DNA of 64,000 nt, taken from positions 1 through 64,000 of the forward strand of contig JAFLKN010000005.1 in the NCBI GenBank assembly GCA_019163175.1, read 5' to 3'. Both the position numbers and the translations under genes were made by a program. A model generated the notes under the pieces. The model was not told the DNA's origin and ran no database searches. It saw nothing but the letters and a program-made list of their open reading frames with translations. This document shows, in pieces, positions 32,910-40,716 of the stretch (position 1 is the stretch's first letter; each line of letters opens with the position of its first letter). The DNA is from Prolixibacteraceae bacterium (GTDB lineage: Bacteria > Bacteroidota > Bacteroidia > Bacteroidales > Prolixibacteraceae).

Positions 32910-33824
32910 ATGGCAATCAGATACGGAGTTGTTGGAACGGGTGCTTTGGGCGGATTTTATGGTGGAAAGTTGGTCAGGGCGGGGCAGGAGGTTCACTTTT
33001 TGTTCCGGAGCGATTTTGAGTTTGTCAAAAAAAACGGACTTCAGGTTGATTCGGTCAAAGGTGATTTTCATTTGCCTGAAATTAATGCTTACCACACGAC
33101 CCGGCAAATGCCTGTTTGCGACGTAATTTTGGTTTGCCTGAAAACTACAGGAAATCATTTACTCCCGGAGCTGATTAAGCCACTCCTTCATTCTGAAAGT
33201 ATAGTTGTTCTGCTTCAAAATGGACTGGGGCTGGAGGAAGATCTTTTTGCGCAATTGCCCGGAATTCAGATTGCCGGAGGATTGGCGTTCATCTGTTCCA
33301 ATAAAGTTGGGCCGGGGCATATCAATCATCTCGATTACGGAAAGCTGATTTTGGGTTCGTACAATGTAGCTCGGAATACTAATCTGGAACAGATTGTGCA
33401 TGATTTTCAGCAGGCTGATATTCATGCTGAACTTGCTCCCGATTTGAGCTTTGCGCGTTGGCAAAAACTGGTATGGAATATTCCTTTCAACGGAATGACA
33501 GTGGTGTTGAATACGACTACAGATAGGTTGATGGCCGATGAAAATACCCGTGAATTGTCGCGCGAACTGATGCTGGAAGTGATTCACGGCGCCAACCAAT
33601 GTGGAGTTCCGCTAAAAGAATCTCTGGCTCAGCAAATGATTGACATGACCATTAAAATGAAGCCTTACGCACCCAGCATGAAACTGGATTTCGATTTCCG
33701 CCGCCCCATGGAAATTGAATATATTTACTCGAAGCCGATCCAGACCGCCCGAGAAGCTGGTTTTGAAATGCACAAAGTTGCCATGCTCGAAAAGCAGTTG
33801 CGTTTTATTCAGGGAAACTGGTAA
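32910..33824 (+). CDS. panE: 2-dehydropantoate 2-reductase (ketopantoate reductase) family
   Basis: A cytosolic NADP-dependent oxidoreductase of 304 residues, the usual length for PanE/ApbA. The N-terminal Rossmann fold shows GVVGTGALGGFYGGKL, and the C-terminal helical domain carries WQKLVWNIPFNGMTVVLNTTT with the catalytic lysine, plus a late glutamate in MEIEYIYSKPI near the substrate site. PanE makes pantoate for coenzyme A synthesis. The gene is alone on its strand here with no other pantothenate genes, so it may be a paralogue acting on another 2-keto acid. Start at ATG 32910 fits the -7 box 37 bp upstream. Confidence 0.88.
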   Translation: MAIRYGVVGTGALGGFYGGKLVRAGQEVHFLFRSDFEFVKKNGLQVDSVKGDFHLPEINAYHTTRQMPVCDVILVCLKTTGNHLLPELIKPLLHSESIVVLLQNGLGLEEDLFAQLPGIQIAGGLAFICSNKVGPGHINHLDYGKLILGSYNVARNTNLEQIVHDFQQADIHAELAPDLSFARWQKLVWNIPFNGMTVVLNTTTDRLMADENTRELSRELMLEVIHGANQCGVPLKESLAQQMIDMTIKMKPYAPSMKLDFDFRRPMEIEYIYSKPIQTAREAGFEMHKVAMLEKQLRFIQGNW

Positions 33825-33856
33825 GCAATAAGTTGATCAGGATGAAAGCCTCCTGA

Positions 33857-33900
33857 CTCTGCATGGCCGGTAAACAATTGTTTACAATGAATTTGCAGAG
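33857..33900. terminator. Compound hairpin between convergent genes
   Basis: Outer arms CTCTGCA (33857-33863) and TGCAGAG (33894-33900) enclose a perfect 16-bp palindrome GTAAACAATTGTTTAC (33870-33885). It lies between the stops of the PanE-like and TPR genes, where a bidirectional terminator is expected, though strong U runs are missing. Confidence 0.5.
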
Positions 33901-33909
33901 GTGAAACTA

Positions 33910-35724
33910 TTATTTAGCACCAGCTTGCATAATTCCACTTTGCAGTCTTAGTAGTCCGTTAAAATAGTCTTGCGACACTTTTTCGCTCCTGGCAATGTTT
34001 AATGCTATCTGGATATATGAAGTTGCTGCCTCAACATTTCCAGTCATCGCATAGCCTAAGGCAAGGTTTTTTGAAACTGCGAGCAAGGTTTTCGGCGCGC
34101 TCGAAATATGAAAATATGCCCTTTCGGAGAATTCCAATCCTTCGGGAATATTTTGAAGATTAGGGTCGGGGCACGAAATCAACAGAGTGCCCAGCATTTC
34201 CATAAGAAAGCTTTCGTTGGGATGATATTCCACCGACTTTTTTAACAGACTCATAGCTTCGCTCCACTTCCGTTGTTCAATGTAAAACGTTCCCAGTTTT
34301 TTACTCATGTCCAAATCTGTCGGATCACTTTTAAGCGCGGCTTCATACATGGGTATTGCTGCATTTCGGTTACCTTCCATTTCGGCAATTATACCTGAAA
34401 ATTTAGGAACTTTTGGATTTGACGGTGAGGCTTGTCTGAGTTTTGCGAGGTAGGCTTTTGCATTTTCTCTATCGCCAATCTTAAGCATAAAATCAACTTC
34501 AATGGCAAGAATCGTTGGGTTATTCCTGTACTTTTCGTGGAGTTCGTTCATCAGATTCAGGGCAGAATCTTTTTTGTTAGCTTTCCAGTAGCACACTGCA
34601 AAATCTTTTACCAGATCGAATGATTCGGGTCTTAATCTTTTCGCCTGTACATAGTAAGGTATGGCTTCAGAATAATATCCTTTGATGTATAACAGACTGG
34701 CAATCTCACTCATCTCGTTGAAATCGTCCTTGAAATATGTGAGGTTTTCATTCAGGAATGGAAGCGATTTTTCTGCTTTATTCATCTGGAGGAAGAACTT
34801 GACAGCTTTGGTAATAATGTGTTTGTTATCGGTAAGATAAAGTAAAGCATGATCAAACAGGATGGAAGCCCATTCCGGGTTATTGCTTTTATTCGCCTCG
34901 TCAATTTGTTTCGGAAGATAGAGTTCTGATCTCGACAGCAGTGTAATCCGGTCGATCAGGGTGTCGTTTATTGTTGTTCCTTCAGCCAGATCCTTGGCCC
35001 GAACAATATATTTTTTGCTTAAAACAGAATCGCCTTTTGCACTGTACACATTTCCAAGTAACCTGTAAACAGGACCAATCGATTGATTTTCTTTTACCAC
35101 ATCCTTCAGCAATTTCTCTGCTTCGTCCACCCGATTGGTGTTCAGATACGTTCTGGCCAATTCAAATTTAGCACCGATCCAAAGAGGCGAGTAACTATAA
35201 CGAATAGATTTTCCCTGCAATTTATCTTCGGGCAGATTCGCAATTTTATTAAAAGCAGTTTCTGCCAAATCTCCAGCTCCCGTATTCCGATAGGCTTTAC
35301 CCAGGTAATACCAAACCATTTTCGCGTCAGGATTTTCCTTTAATACGGCATTAAAATCTTCAATAGCTGCTTTGGAATCGCCCATTTCCTGATTCAGATA
35401 GCCCAGGTAGTAATTCCATATCCATTTTGATTGATCCTTTTTTGTAGCGAGTTTATAGCACTGTTTTGCCTGATCGTAAAAAGCGCTGGAATGATAGGCC
35501 ATTCCCAGCTCTCCAATGTTCTCGCTGGTTGGGCTTTTGTATGCTTTTTCATGAGCAAGCGACAGTTGTTCTTTAACCGGTCCTGATAAAGAACTGAAAT
35601 CAGGAAGTTCAGGAATTTGTTTCTGGTAGGAAGTGTTGATAACGCTCTTTGTAACTAAAAACAGAACCACCAAAGCAACAACTGCTATTGAAATGAATAG
35701 GGCGAGTTTTTTTCTTTTGTTCAT
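33910..35724 (-). CDS. Membrane-anchored TPR protein (604 aa)
   Basis: An N-terminal membrane helix (about 7-26) anchors a long helical repeat protein. Tetratricopeptide units are clear: GELGMAYHSSAFYDQAKQCY, YYLGYLNQEMGDSKAAIEDF, YYLGKAYRNTGAGDLAETAF, YRLLGNVYSAKGDSVLSKKY, and several more towards the C-terminus including KKLGTFYIEQRKWSEAMSLL. I count at least ten. TPR arrays bind partner proteins, so this is likely a periplasmic scaffold. It begins 31 bp after the FG-GAP propeller gene on the same strand, so the two form an operon and probably interact or act together (inference). It has no catalytic motif. Confidence 0.88.
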   Translation of the reverse strand: MNKRKKLALFISIAVVALVVLFLVTKSVINTSYQKQIPELPDFSSLSGPVKEQLSLAHEKAYKSPTSENIGELGMAYHSSAFYDQAKQCYKLATKKDQSKWIWNYYLGYLNQEMGDSKAAIEDFNAVLKENPDAKMVWYYLGKAYRNTGAGDLAETAFNKIANLPEDKLQGKSIRYSYSPLWIGAKFELARTYLNTNRVDEAEKLLKDVVKENQSIGPVYRLLGNVYSAKGDSVLSKKYIVRAKDLAEGTTINDTLIDRITLLSRSELYLPKQIDEANKSNNPEWASILFDHALLYLTDNKHIITKAVKFFLQMNKAEKSLPFLNENLTYFKDDFNEMSEIASLLYIKGYYSEAIPYYVQAKRLRPESFDLVKDFAVCYWKANKKDSALNLMNELHEKYRNNPTILAIEVDFMLKIGDRENAKAYLAKLRQASPSNPKVPKFSGIIAEMEGNRNAAIPMYEAALKSDPTDLDMSKKLGTFYIEQRKWSEAMSLLKKSVEYHPNESFLMEMLGTLLISCPDPNLQNIPEGLEFSERAYFHISSAPKTLLAVSKNLALGYAMTGNVEAATSYIQIALNIARSEKVSQDYFNGLLRLQSGIMQAGAK

Positions 35725-35755
35725 ATCAGGAGATTAATTGACCAGGTTAAATGTG

Positions 35756-37153
35756 CTATTTTGTTTTAACTAAAGTCCCATTGTTTGTCCACAAAGTCAC
35801 TCTGGCCATTCGATCGAACGGTGGATAAACGTGCATACCACCGGTAACCATATCTGTTTGCCCATCATTGTTGAAATCTGCGAGTTCGAGAGTAAGCAGA
35901 TGGGTTGGTGAATAAGCGACAGGGTGCTTTTTAAATTGCATCTCACCAACATTTTCAAGCCATATGAGGCTTTCCGATTCGGGCTTGTCCCACAGATTAA
36001 ATCCGCTCACTGCAAAAATATCCATGTCGTTATCATGATCAATGTCGACAGCCCGCGCACTGAATGCGCCTGCAAAATTACATATCCGGTGAAGCTCAAA
36101 GGTCAGATTTCCTTTGTTTTCCAGCCATTGTACACCATGCCAGGGTCTTGGCATCGGCGGAACGTAATCGAAAGCATCGCCATTGGTATAAAGTATGTCA
36201 AGCTTACCATCCATATTTACATCAGATACGTCTATACCGCTTGACCCGAAATCTTCGTTGTTGGAACCCCATAACAATTTAGGCTGAAACTTGCCTTTCC
36301 CGTCGTTTACGAAACAGTAAATTTCTTCCCATTCCTGACTGACCAAGGAAAGAATATCCAAATCGCCGTCCTCATCCACATCAGCAAGTTCTACATTGAT
36401 CGGTCCTGAAATATTTTGCAGACTATGACTTTGAAATTTCCAGTTGCCCAGGTTTTCAATCCAGCGGGTTTCGCCATCATCGTAACCAAATTGAGCTGCA
36501 GCAAGATCCATGTCACCGTCACCATCCAAATCGCCGGCACGGGCATCCGAAACACGGGCTATTTTTTCAGCCACAATATGCTTTTTGAAGTTCTGTTTTC
36601 CGCCGTTTTCGAGCACAACTACCGATCCTATTTTGTCGTTGTTCGGGAATAACATACCCAAAACGGCAATCATCAGGTCATTATCGCCGTCGTGGTCAAA
36701 GTCGCGGACTTCAACATGAGCAGGTGCGATAAGATTATCAGCTAATACCGACTCGGTGAAAGTGCCCAGCGGATATTGTCTGATCCACGAAATGGTATTG
36801 TTTTTTGAATCACAAACGATAACGTCCATTAATTTATCACCGTCCAGATCGGCAGCTGCAAGGTTGGATACCTGCGGTTTATCCGTGAATTTGTTTCCGA
36901 TTGGCATCGGATTCACAAAGTCGATCTTGGCTCCGATAGAGTCTTTTGTCAGTTCGGCCGAAGCTTCTTCTTTCGAATCGGTAATTCTCACTTTTCGCTC
37001 AACGACTTCTTTTACACTCATTCCACTTTGTTTCGACTGATATTTCAGGAACAAAAGTGGAATACCTATAAAAAGGAATAAAACGATGCTGATAATTATG
37101 ATATTTTTAAAGCCTTTTGTTGGTTTTTTGCCGTCGATAGAGTGCTTTGCCAT
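35756..37153 (-). CDS. Seven-repeat FG-GAP/VCBS beta-propeller protein with N-terminal anchor (465 aa)
   Basis: After a single membrane helix (about 18-40) the protein carries seven DxDxDGxxD-type calcium-binding loops at roughly regular spacing: ADLDGDKLMD, RDFDHDGDND, GDLDGDGDMD, ADVDEDGDLD, SDVNMDGKLD, VDIDHDNDMD and ADFNNDGQTD. Seven FG-GAP repeats predict a closed seven-bladed propeller like integrin alpha heads. It is a binding or structural surface rather than an enzyme by sequence. It is the first gene of a two-gene operon with the TPR protein and is divergent from the cupredoxin-polyferredoxin gene, sharing a 115-bp promoter region with it. No type IX sorting domain is present. Confidence 0.9.
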   Translation of the reverse strand: MAKHSIDGKKPTKGFKNIIIISIVLFLFIGIPLLFLKYQSKQSGMSVKEVVERKVRITDSKEEASAELTKDSIGAKIDFVNPMPIGNKFTDKPQVSNLAAADLDGDKLMDVIVCDSKNNTISWIRQYPLGTFTESVLADNLIAPAHVEVRDFDHDGDNDLMIAVLGMLFPNNDKIGSVVVLENGGKQNFKKHIVAEKIARVSDARAGDLDGDGDMDLAAAQFGYDDGETRWIENLGNWKFQSHSLQNISGPINVELADVDEDGDLDILSLVSQEWEEIYCFVNDGKGKFQPKLLWGSNNEDFGSSGIDVSDVNMDGKLDILYTNGDAFDYVPPMPRPWHGVQWLENKGNLTFELHRICNFAGAFSARAVDIDHDNDMDIFAVSGFNLWDKPESESLIWLENVGEMQFKKHPVAYSPTHLLTLELADFNNDGQTDMVTGGMHVYPPFDRMARVTLWTNNGTLVKTK

Positions 37154-37177
37154 GATTTAATTGCATTTATTTAGTCA

Positions 37178-37185
37178 CAAAACTA
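37178..37185 (-). promoter_or_regulatory. -7 promoter element for the FG-GAP/TPR operon
   Basis: CAAAACTA on the plus strand reads TAGTTTTG on the minus strand, matching TAnnTTTG. It lies 25 bp upstream of the start at 37153, giving a leader of about 18 nt. Confidence 0.5.
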
Positions 37186-37268
37186 AACAAAAATTGAGAA
37201 TTGTGCAGTGCTTAAAAATTTATTAATTATCATTGAATCCCGAAGAAAATAAAGGATTGTAGTTCGTT

Positions 37269-39212
37269 ATGACTAGATTCAAAAAGCGGCTTTTTAGTTT
37301 CATCCTGATCATCAGTTTTGGCCTGATTCCGGCCATTACAATTCAGTTTTTTGCCAAGGAACCAACCGATAAAACTTTGCATATACGGAATTTCAGGTAT
37401 GGAAAAGACCCGTCGGTAATCAGGTGTAACCGGGGCGACAGGCTTCATCTTACATTTTCGACTGAAGATACCGGCCATTCCTTTTTCCTCGAAGAATTTG
37501 ACATGGATGTGAAAGTGAGTCCGGCCAGCGATGTGGTGTCGGTGTTTAAAACCAGCGACCCGACGAAAGAGCCGGAGATTACAAAAGAAGTGAGTTTTAC
37601 CGCTGAGCATCCGGGTTTACTGAATTACATTGTTTCGAAAAGCAACTACCGTTGTCATGTTTGGTGCGGCCCAATGCACGCCTTTGAGCAAGGCAAATTG
37701 GTTATTTTTCCGAATACGCTGCTCTTTTTTAGTTTGGGCTGCCTTATCGGTATCCTTTTTTTATGGCTGAGGTCTGTATTCAGGAATCCGGCCAGGAATC
37801 CGGCAGATTCAGAAAGTAGCAAAATGACTGATTTACTGGAGAAGTCCGGCTTTTTACGAAAGCTTATTTTATCTCGATGGCCACAGATTATCCTGACAAT
37901 TTTAGCCTTGGTCATGATGTATATGGTTATCATGATCTCGATTTTTGGGACGAAAGTATCCGGACGAAATCTGGGTGTTTTGATGATGTGGGCGGTTTGG
38001 CTGTTTCTGCTGGTTGCAATTTTAACCCCGCTTTTTGGGCGGTCGTGGTGCACCATTTGTCCCTTGCCATTTTTCGGAGATTGGATTCAGCGGCGCTCAC
38101 TTTTTTCTCCTGAAAGGGGACAAACAAAAGGCTACAACAATAGATTTTACGGCTTATTTCTGAAATGGCCCGATAAGTTGAAAAACAGCTGGCTTCGGCT
38201 AATCATTTTCCTTATTCTTTCCACTTTCTCAACAACTTTGGTTGCAAAACCATGGGTGTCAGGACTTGCTATTTTGATGCTACTGATAGTTCCAACACTA
38301 ATGTCATTCATTTGGGAATTGCGTTCATTCTGCCGGTATGTTTGTCCGGTTAGTGTTTTTGTTGCTCCTTTTTCAGAAATGAGTATGGTCACGCTGCGGA
38401 ATAAATCGCAATCGGTTTGCGACAAATGCAAGCCTCATTTTTGTCAGAAAGGAAGTCCGGGAGGATGGGCCTGCCCGTATGGGTTGAATGTGGGTGAAAT
38501 GAAAGATAATACCGATTGCGGTCTTTGCCTCGAATGTGTGAGAAGCTGTTCGTACAAAAATGTGTCTTTATTCCGCAGGCCTTTTGGTTCGGAAAGCGTT
38601 GTGCGTAGTTTAAGTGAAGCCTGGCTTACTATTGCCATTTTCACCATTGCTATTGTTTACAGTGTGCTTTATCTCGGAGTGTGGCCTGTTGTGCGCGACT
38701 ACGTTAACATTCTGGATAAGCAAAACTGGGACTTATTTGGCATTTATTTCGTATTTGTCTGGACTCTGGTTCTGGTAATCGTGCCGGGAATTCTGTATGC
38801 ATTGGCATCAATCGGTCAGCGATTGTCGAAAATTACAATTCCCACGAAAGAAGTGTTTCTGGCTTATACTGGAGTTTTACTGCCCTTAGGGCTTATGCTA
38901 TGGATTGCTTTTGTTATTCCGATGCTCTTTGTAAACATTACTTTCATCGCCCAATCAGCATCCGACCCCTTTGGTTGGGGTTGGGATTTTTTCGGCACTT
39001 CCAATATTCCCTGGCACCAGTTTTTACCTCAGTATGTTCCCTGGTTTCAGGCCATTTTTATTTTGTCAGGTATCTATTTTAGCTTAAAAAACCTCCGAAA
39101 AAAATGGTTGAGCTATCGGATGAATTCCAACCAATTATTCAGAATATCCCTTCCAATAGGCTTATTCCTTATCGCGGTGGCAGTGTTTATGCTGTTTTTC
39201 TTTACGAATTAA
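37269..39212 (+). CDS. Cupredoxin fused to NapH/NosR-like membrane polyferredoxin (647 aa)
   Basis: A signal-anchor (about 8-28) leads to a periplasmic cupredoxin domain (about 35-147) with H70 and the motif C129-x3-C133-x3-H137. This is the CuA pattern of cytochrome oxidase subunit II and N2O reductase, but the methionine expected three residues after the histidine is E140. Membrane helices then alternate with iron-sulfur motifs: CTICP (261-264), CRYVCP (355-359), a C384/C387/C392/C402 set, and the classic C417-x2-C420-x2-C423-x3-C427. The second half is like NapH/NosR/CcoG electron carriers. A role passing electrons between the quinone pool or FeS centres and a periplasmic copper site is inferred. 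The gene ends only 6 bp from the convergent outer-membrane protein gene. Confidence 0.85.
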   Translation: MTRFKKRLFSFILIISFGLIPAITIQFFAKEPTDKTLHIRNFRYGKDPSVIRCNRGDRLHLTFSTEDTGHSFFLEEFDMDVKVSPASDVVSVFKTSDPTKEPEITKEVSFTAEHPGLLNYIVSKSNYRCHVWCGPMHAFEQGKLVIFPNTLLFFSLGCLIGILFLWLRSVFRNPARNPADSESSKMTDLLEKSGFLRKLILSRWPQIILTILALVMMYMVIMISIFGTKVSGRNLGVLMMWAVWLFLLVAILTPLFGRSWCTICPLPFFGDWIQRRSLFSPERGQTKGYNNRFYGLFLKWPDKLKNSWLRLIIFLILSTFSTTLVAKPWVSGLAILMLLIVPTLMSFIWELRSFCRYVCPVSVFVAPFSEMSMVTLRNKSQSVCDKCKPHFCQKGSPGGWACPYGLNVGEMKDNTDCGLCLECVRSCSYKNVSLFRRPFGSESVVRSLSEAWLTIAIFTIAIVYSVLYLGVWPVVRDYVNILDKQNWDLFGIYFVFVWTLVLVIVPGILYALASIGQRLSKITIPTKEVFLAYTGVLLPLGLMLWIAFVIPMLFVNITFIAQSASDPFGWGWDFFGTSNIPWHQFLPQYVPWFQAIFILSGIYFSLKNLRKKWLSYRMNSNQLFRISLPIGLFLIAVAVFMLFFFTN

Positions 39213-39218
39213 GGCCAA

Positions 39219-40289
39219 TTAGAACGACTCGCCGAAAGAGATGTAAAATCCATCGTTTTTATCCTGTCCGATGGCGTAATCAAGCCGCAAAAAGGTGTTT
39301 TCGGTTTTGTCAACAAGGAAGCGAATGCCGAAACCGTAGTTGGTTTTGGTGTTTCCAAGGCTGAAATTTTTGGGTGCAGAGTAAATATTCGATAATCCAC
39401 CAAATGCAGCCAGATAGATTTTCCAGAATGCCGGAAATCTGAATTCGGATTGGAAAGAACTTAAATTGTTGTCGCGGTACCGGCCCAAATAGTATCCTCT
39501 CACAAATTTATCTCCACCTAAAAGAGCATTGTCGTAAAATGGCGGATGGCCTGTATTTAAATCGTTTATAAACCGGTTGGCCAGCGTAAATTTATCTTTC
39601 CAGGTTTTGTAATACCTCAGGTCAACAGTAAATTTCAGATAGTCACTCTTTGCGAAATGGTAGGTGCTGTTCAGGTAGGAATAAGACCCGCTGGTGGGGG
39701 TCAATAAATTGTTCCGTGTATCTTTCAGCAAAGAATAGCCAAGCCCAAATACCGACGATTCGGTCAACTCCGGATACCTCAGGTCATTGTTTTCTGCGTT
39801 TACGTTGGCATAGCTGGTGTATTTGATGTTAAATCCTGTAAATAATTTATACCCGATGTTTTTTAAGGCCGAAGCATCCAGAATAAAACGTCGGCTGTCG
39901 AAAGATAACTTGTTACTTTCCGCTGTATTTGAACCAATTCCGTAGTACAAATCCGGATATTTTGAATAATGAATTCTTCCTTTGGTGAACCATTTTTCTT
40001 CCCTGAAAAAATAGTTCCATTCGCTCTCCAGAATTACCTGCTTGTTCCAGGTATAGTTGACTTCAAACTTTGCGTTCGAGGTTCGTGTCACGGAATCCTG
40101 ATACATGTTGATGGTGAAAAGTGTAACCGCGCCCACATAAGTTTTTGTTTCAGGCGAATACCCGATTGCCGGGACCGGAAGGATTTTTATTTTTTTTACC
40201 CTGATGGAGTCTTGTCCAAAACTGCTGAGACTCATTAGAAAAAAAGCGGCAGCAAGCAGGGTCAGTTTAGTGCTTAATTTACTTCTCAT
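39219..40289 (-). CDS. POTRA-less Omp85/BamA-type outer-membrane barrel (356 aa)
   Basis: Signal peptide (about 1-25) followed directly by a beta-barrel: alternating strands such as SNAKFEVNYTWNKQVILESEWNYFF, a late LGGDKFVRGYYLGRYRD, which is the conserved RGY/F motif of Omp85 loop 6, and a terminal phenylalanine. At 356 residues there is no room for POTRA domains, so it is a barrel-only member of the surface antigen D15 superfamily. Barrel-only Omp85 proteins are known in Bacteroidota; their function is mostly open. Its ATG overlaps the last 11 nt of the cytochrome c gene, so translation of the two is probably coupled and they may act together at the outer membrane. Confidence 0.85.
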   Translation of the reverse strand: MRSKLSTKLTLLAAAFFLMSLSSFGQDSIRVKKIKILPVPAIGYSPETKTYVGAVTLFTINMYQDSVTRTSNAKFEVNYTWNKQVILESEWNYFFREEKWFTKGRIHYSKYPDLYYGIGSNTAESNKLSFDSRRFILDASALKNIGYKLFTGFNIKYTSYANVNAENNDLRYPELTESSVFGLGYSLLKDTRNNLLTPTSGSYSYLNSTYHFAKSDYLKFTVDLRYYKTWKDKFTLANRFINDLNTGHPPFYDNALLGGDKFVRGYYLGRYRDNNLSSFQSEFRFPAFWKIYLAAFGGLSNIYSAPKNFSLGNTKTNYGFGIRFLVDKTENTFLRLDYAIGQDKNDGFYISFGESF

Positions 40290-40686
40290 GGATTGAAATC
40301 AGGTAATCGGTTAGTTGGTTTATTTGGTCTTCTGTAAGTTCTGTTTTGGGCATTTTTCGTTTACTGAAGTTCAGTAATTTCTCGTATTCAGGGTTTTGAA
40401 TCGAGCGAAGGATGTACTCTCGGTCAACGGTCAGACTTACTTCTTTTCCATCGCGAATCACCCGGATTGATGTGTTGAGGATGTTATTCAGTGACGGGCC
40501 GTACATGGTTTCGCCGGTTAGCGAGTGGCATTGGGTGCAGCCAACAGAATGAAACAGTACGTCTCCCTTTTTCGCATTTTCTTTGGTAGTTGGCTTGCTG
40601 CTATTTGATGAATTACAGCCTGAAAACAAGGATAGTACAATAAAAAGCAGATAGATTATTTTGGAGAAACCGCTCATCTGATACAT
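40279..40686 (-). CDS. Class I cytochrome c lipoprotein (135 aa)
   Basis: A lipoprotein signal with lipobox LFSGC (C24) is followed by one haem-binding motif CTQCH (50-54) and a likely distal ligand M112 in KRKMPKTELT. The pattern GCTQCHSLTGETMYGPSLNNI, then VDREYILRSIQNP, then MP, closely resembles the cytochrome c domain fused to subunit II of caa3 oxidases. Here it is a separate lipid-anchored protein. It is the first gene of a pair and overlaps the Omp85-like gene by 11 nt. The adjacent cupredoxin with a CuA-like motif gives a plausible partner (inference). Start could be M1 at 40686 or M4 at 40677. Confidence 0.88.
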   Translation of the reverse strand: MYQMSGFSKIIYLLFIVLSLFSGCNSSNSSKPTTKENAKKGDVLFHSVGCTQCHSLTGETMYGPSLNNILNTSIRVIRDGKEVSLTVDREYILRSIQNPEYEKLLNFSKRKMPKTELTEDQINQLTDYLISIHEK

Positions 40687-40716
40687 GTATAGAATACGAA
40701 ATGAGCGGCTAAGATA

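Noticed and set aside
37269-39212. Cytochrome oxidase subunit II or a true NosZ
   Set aside because: Only the CuA-like half is similar; the rest is a membrane polyferredoxin, and no catalytic oxidase or N2O reductase subunit is nearby.
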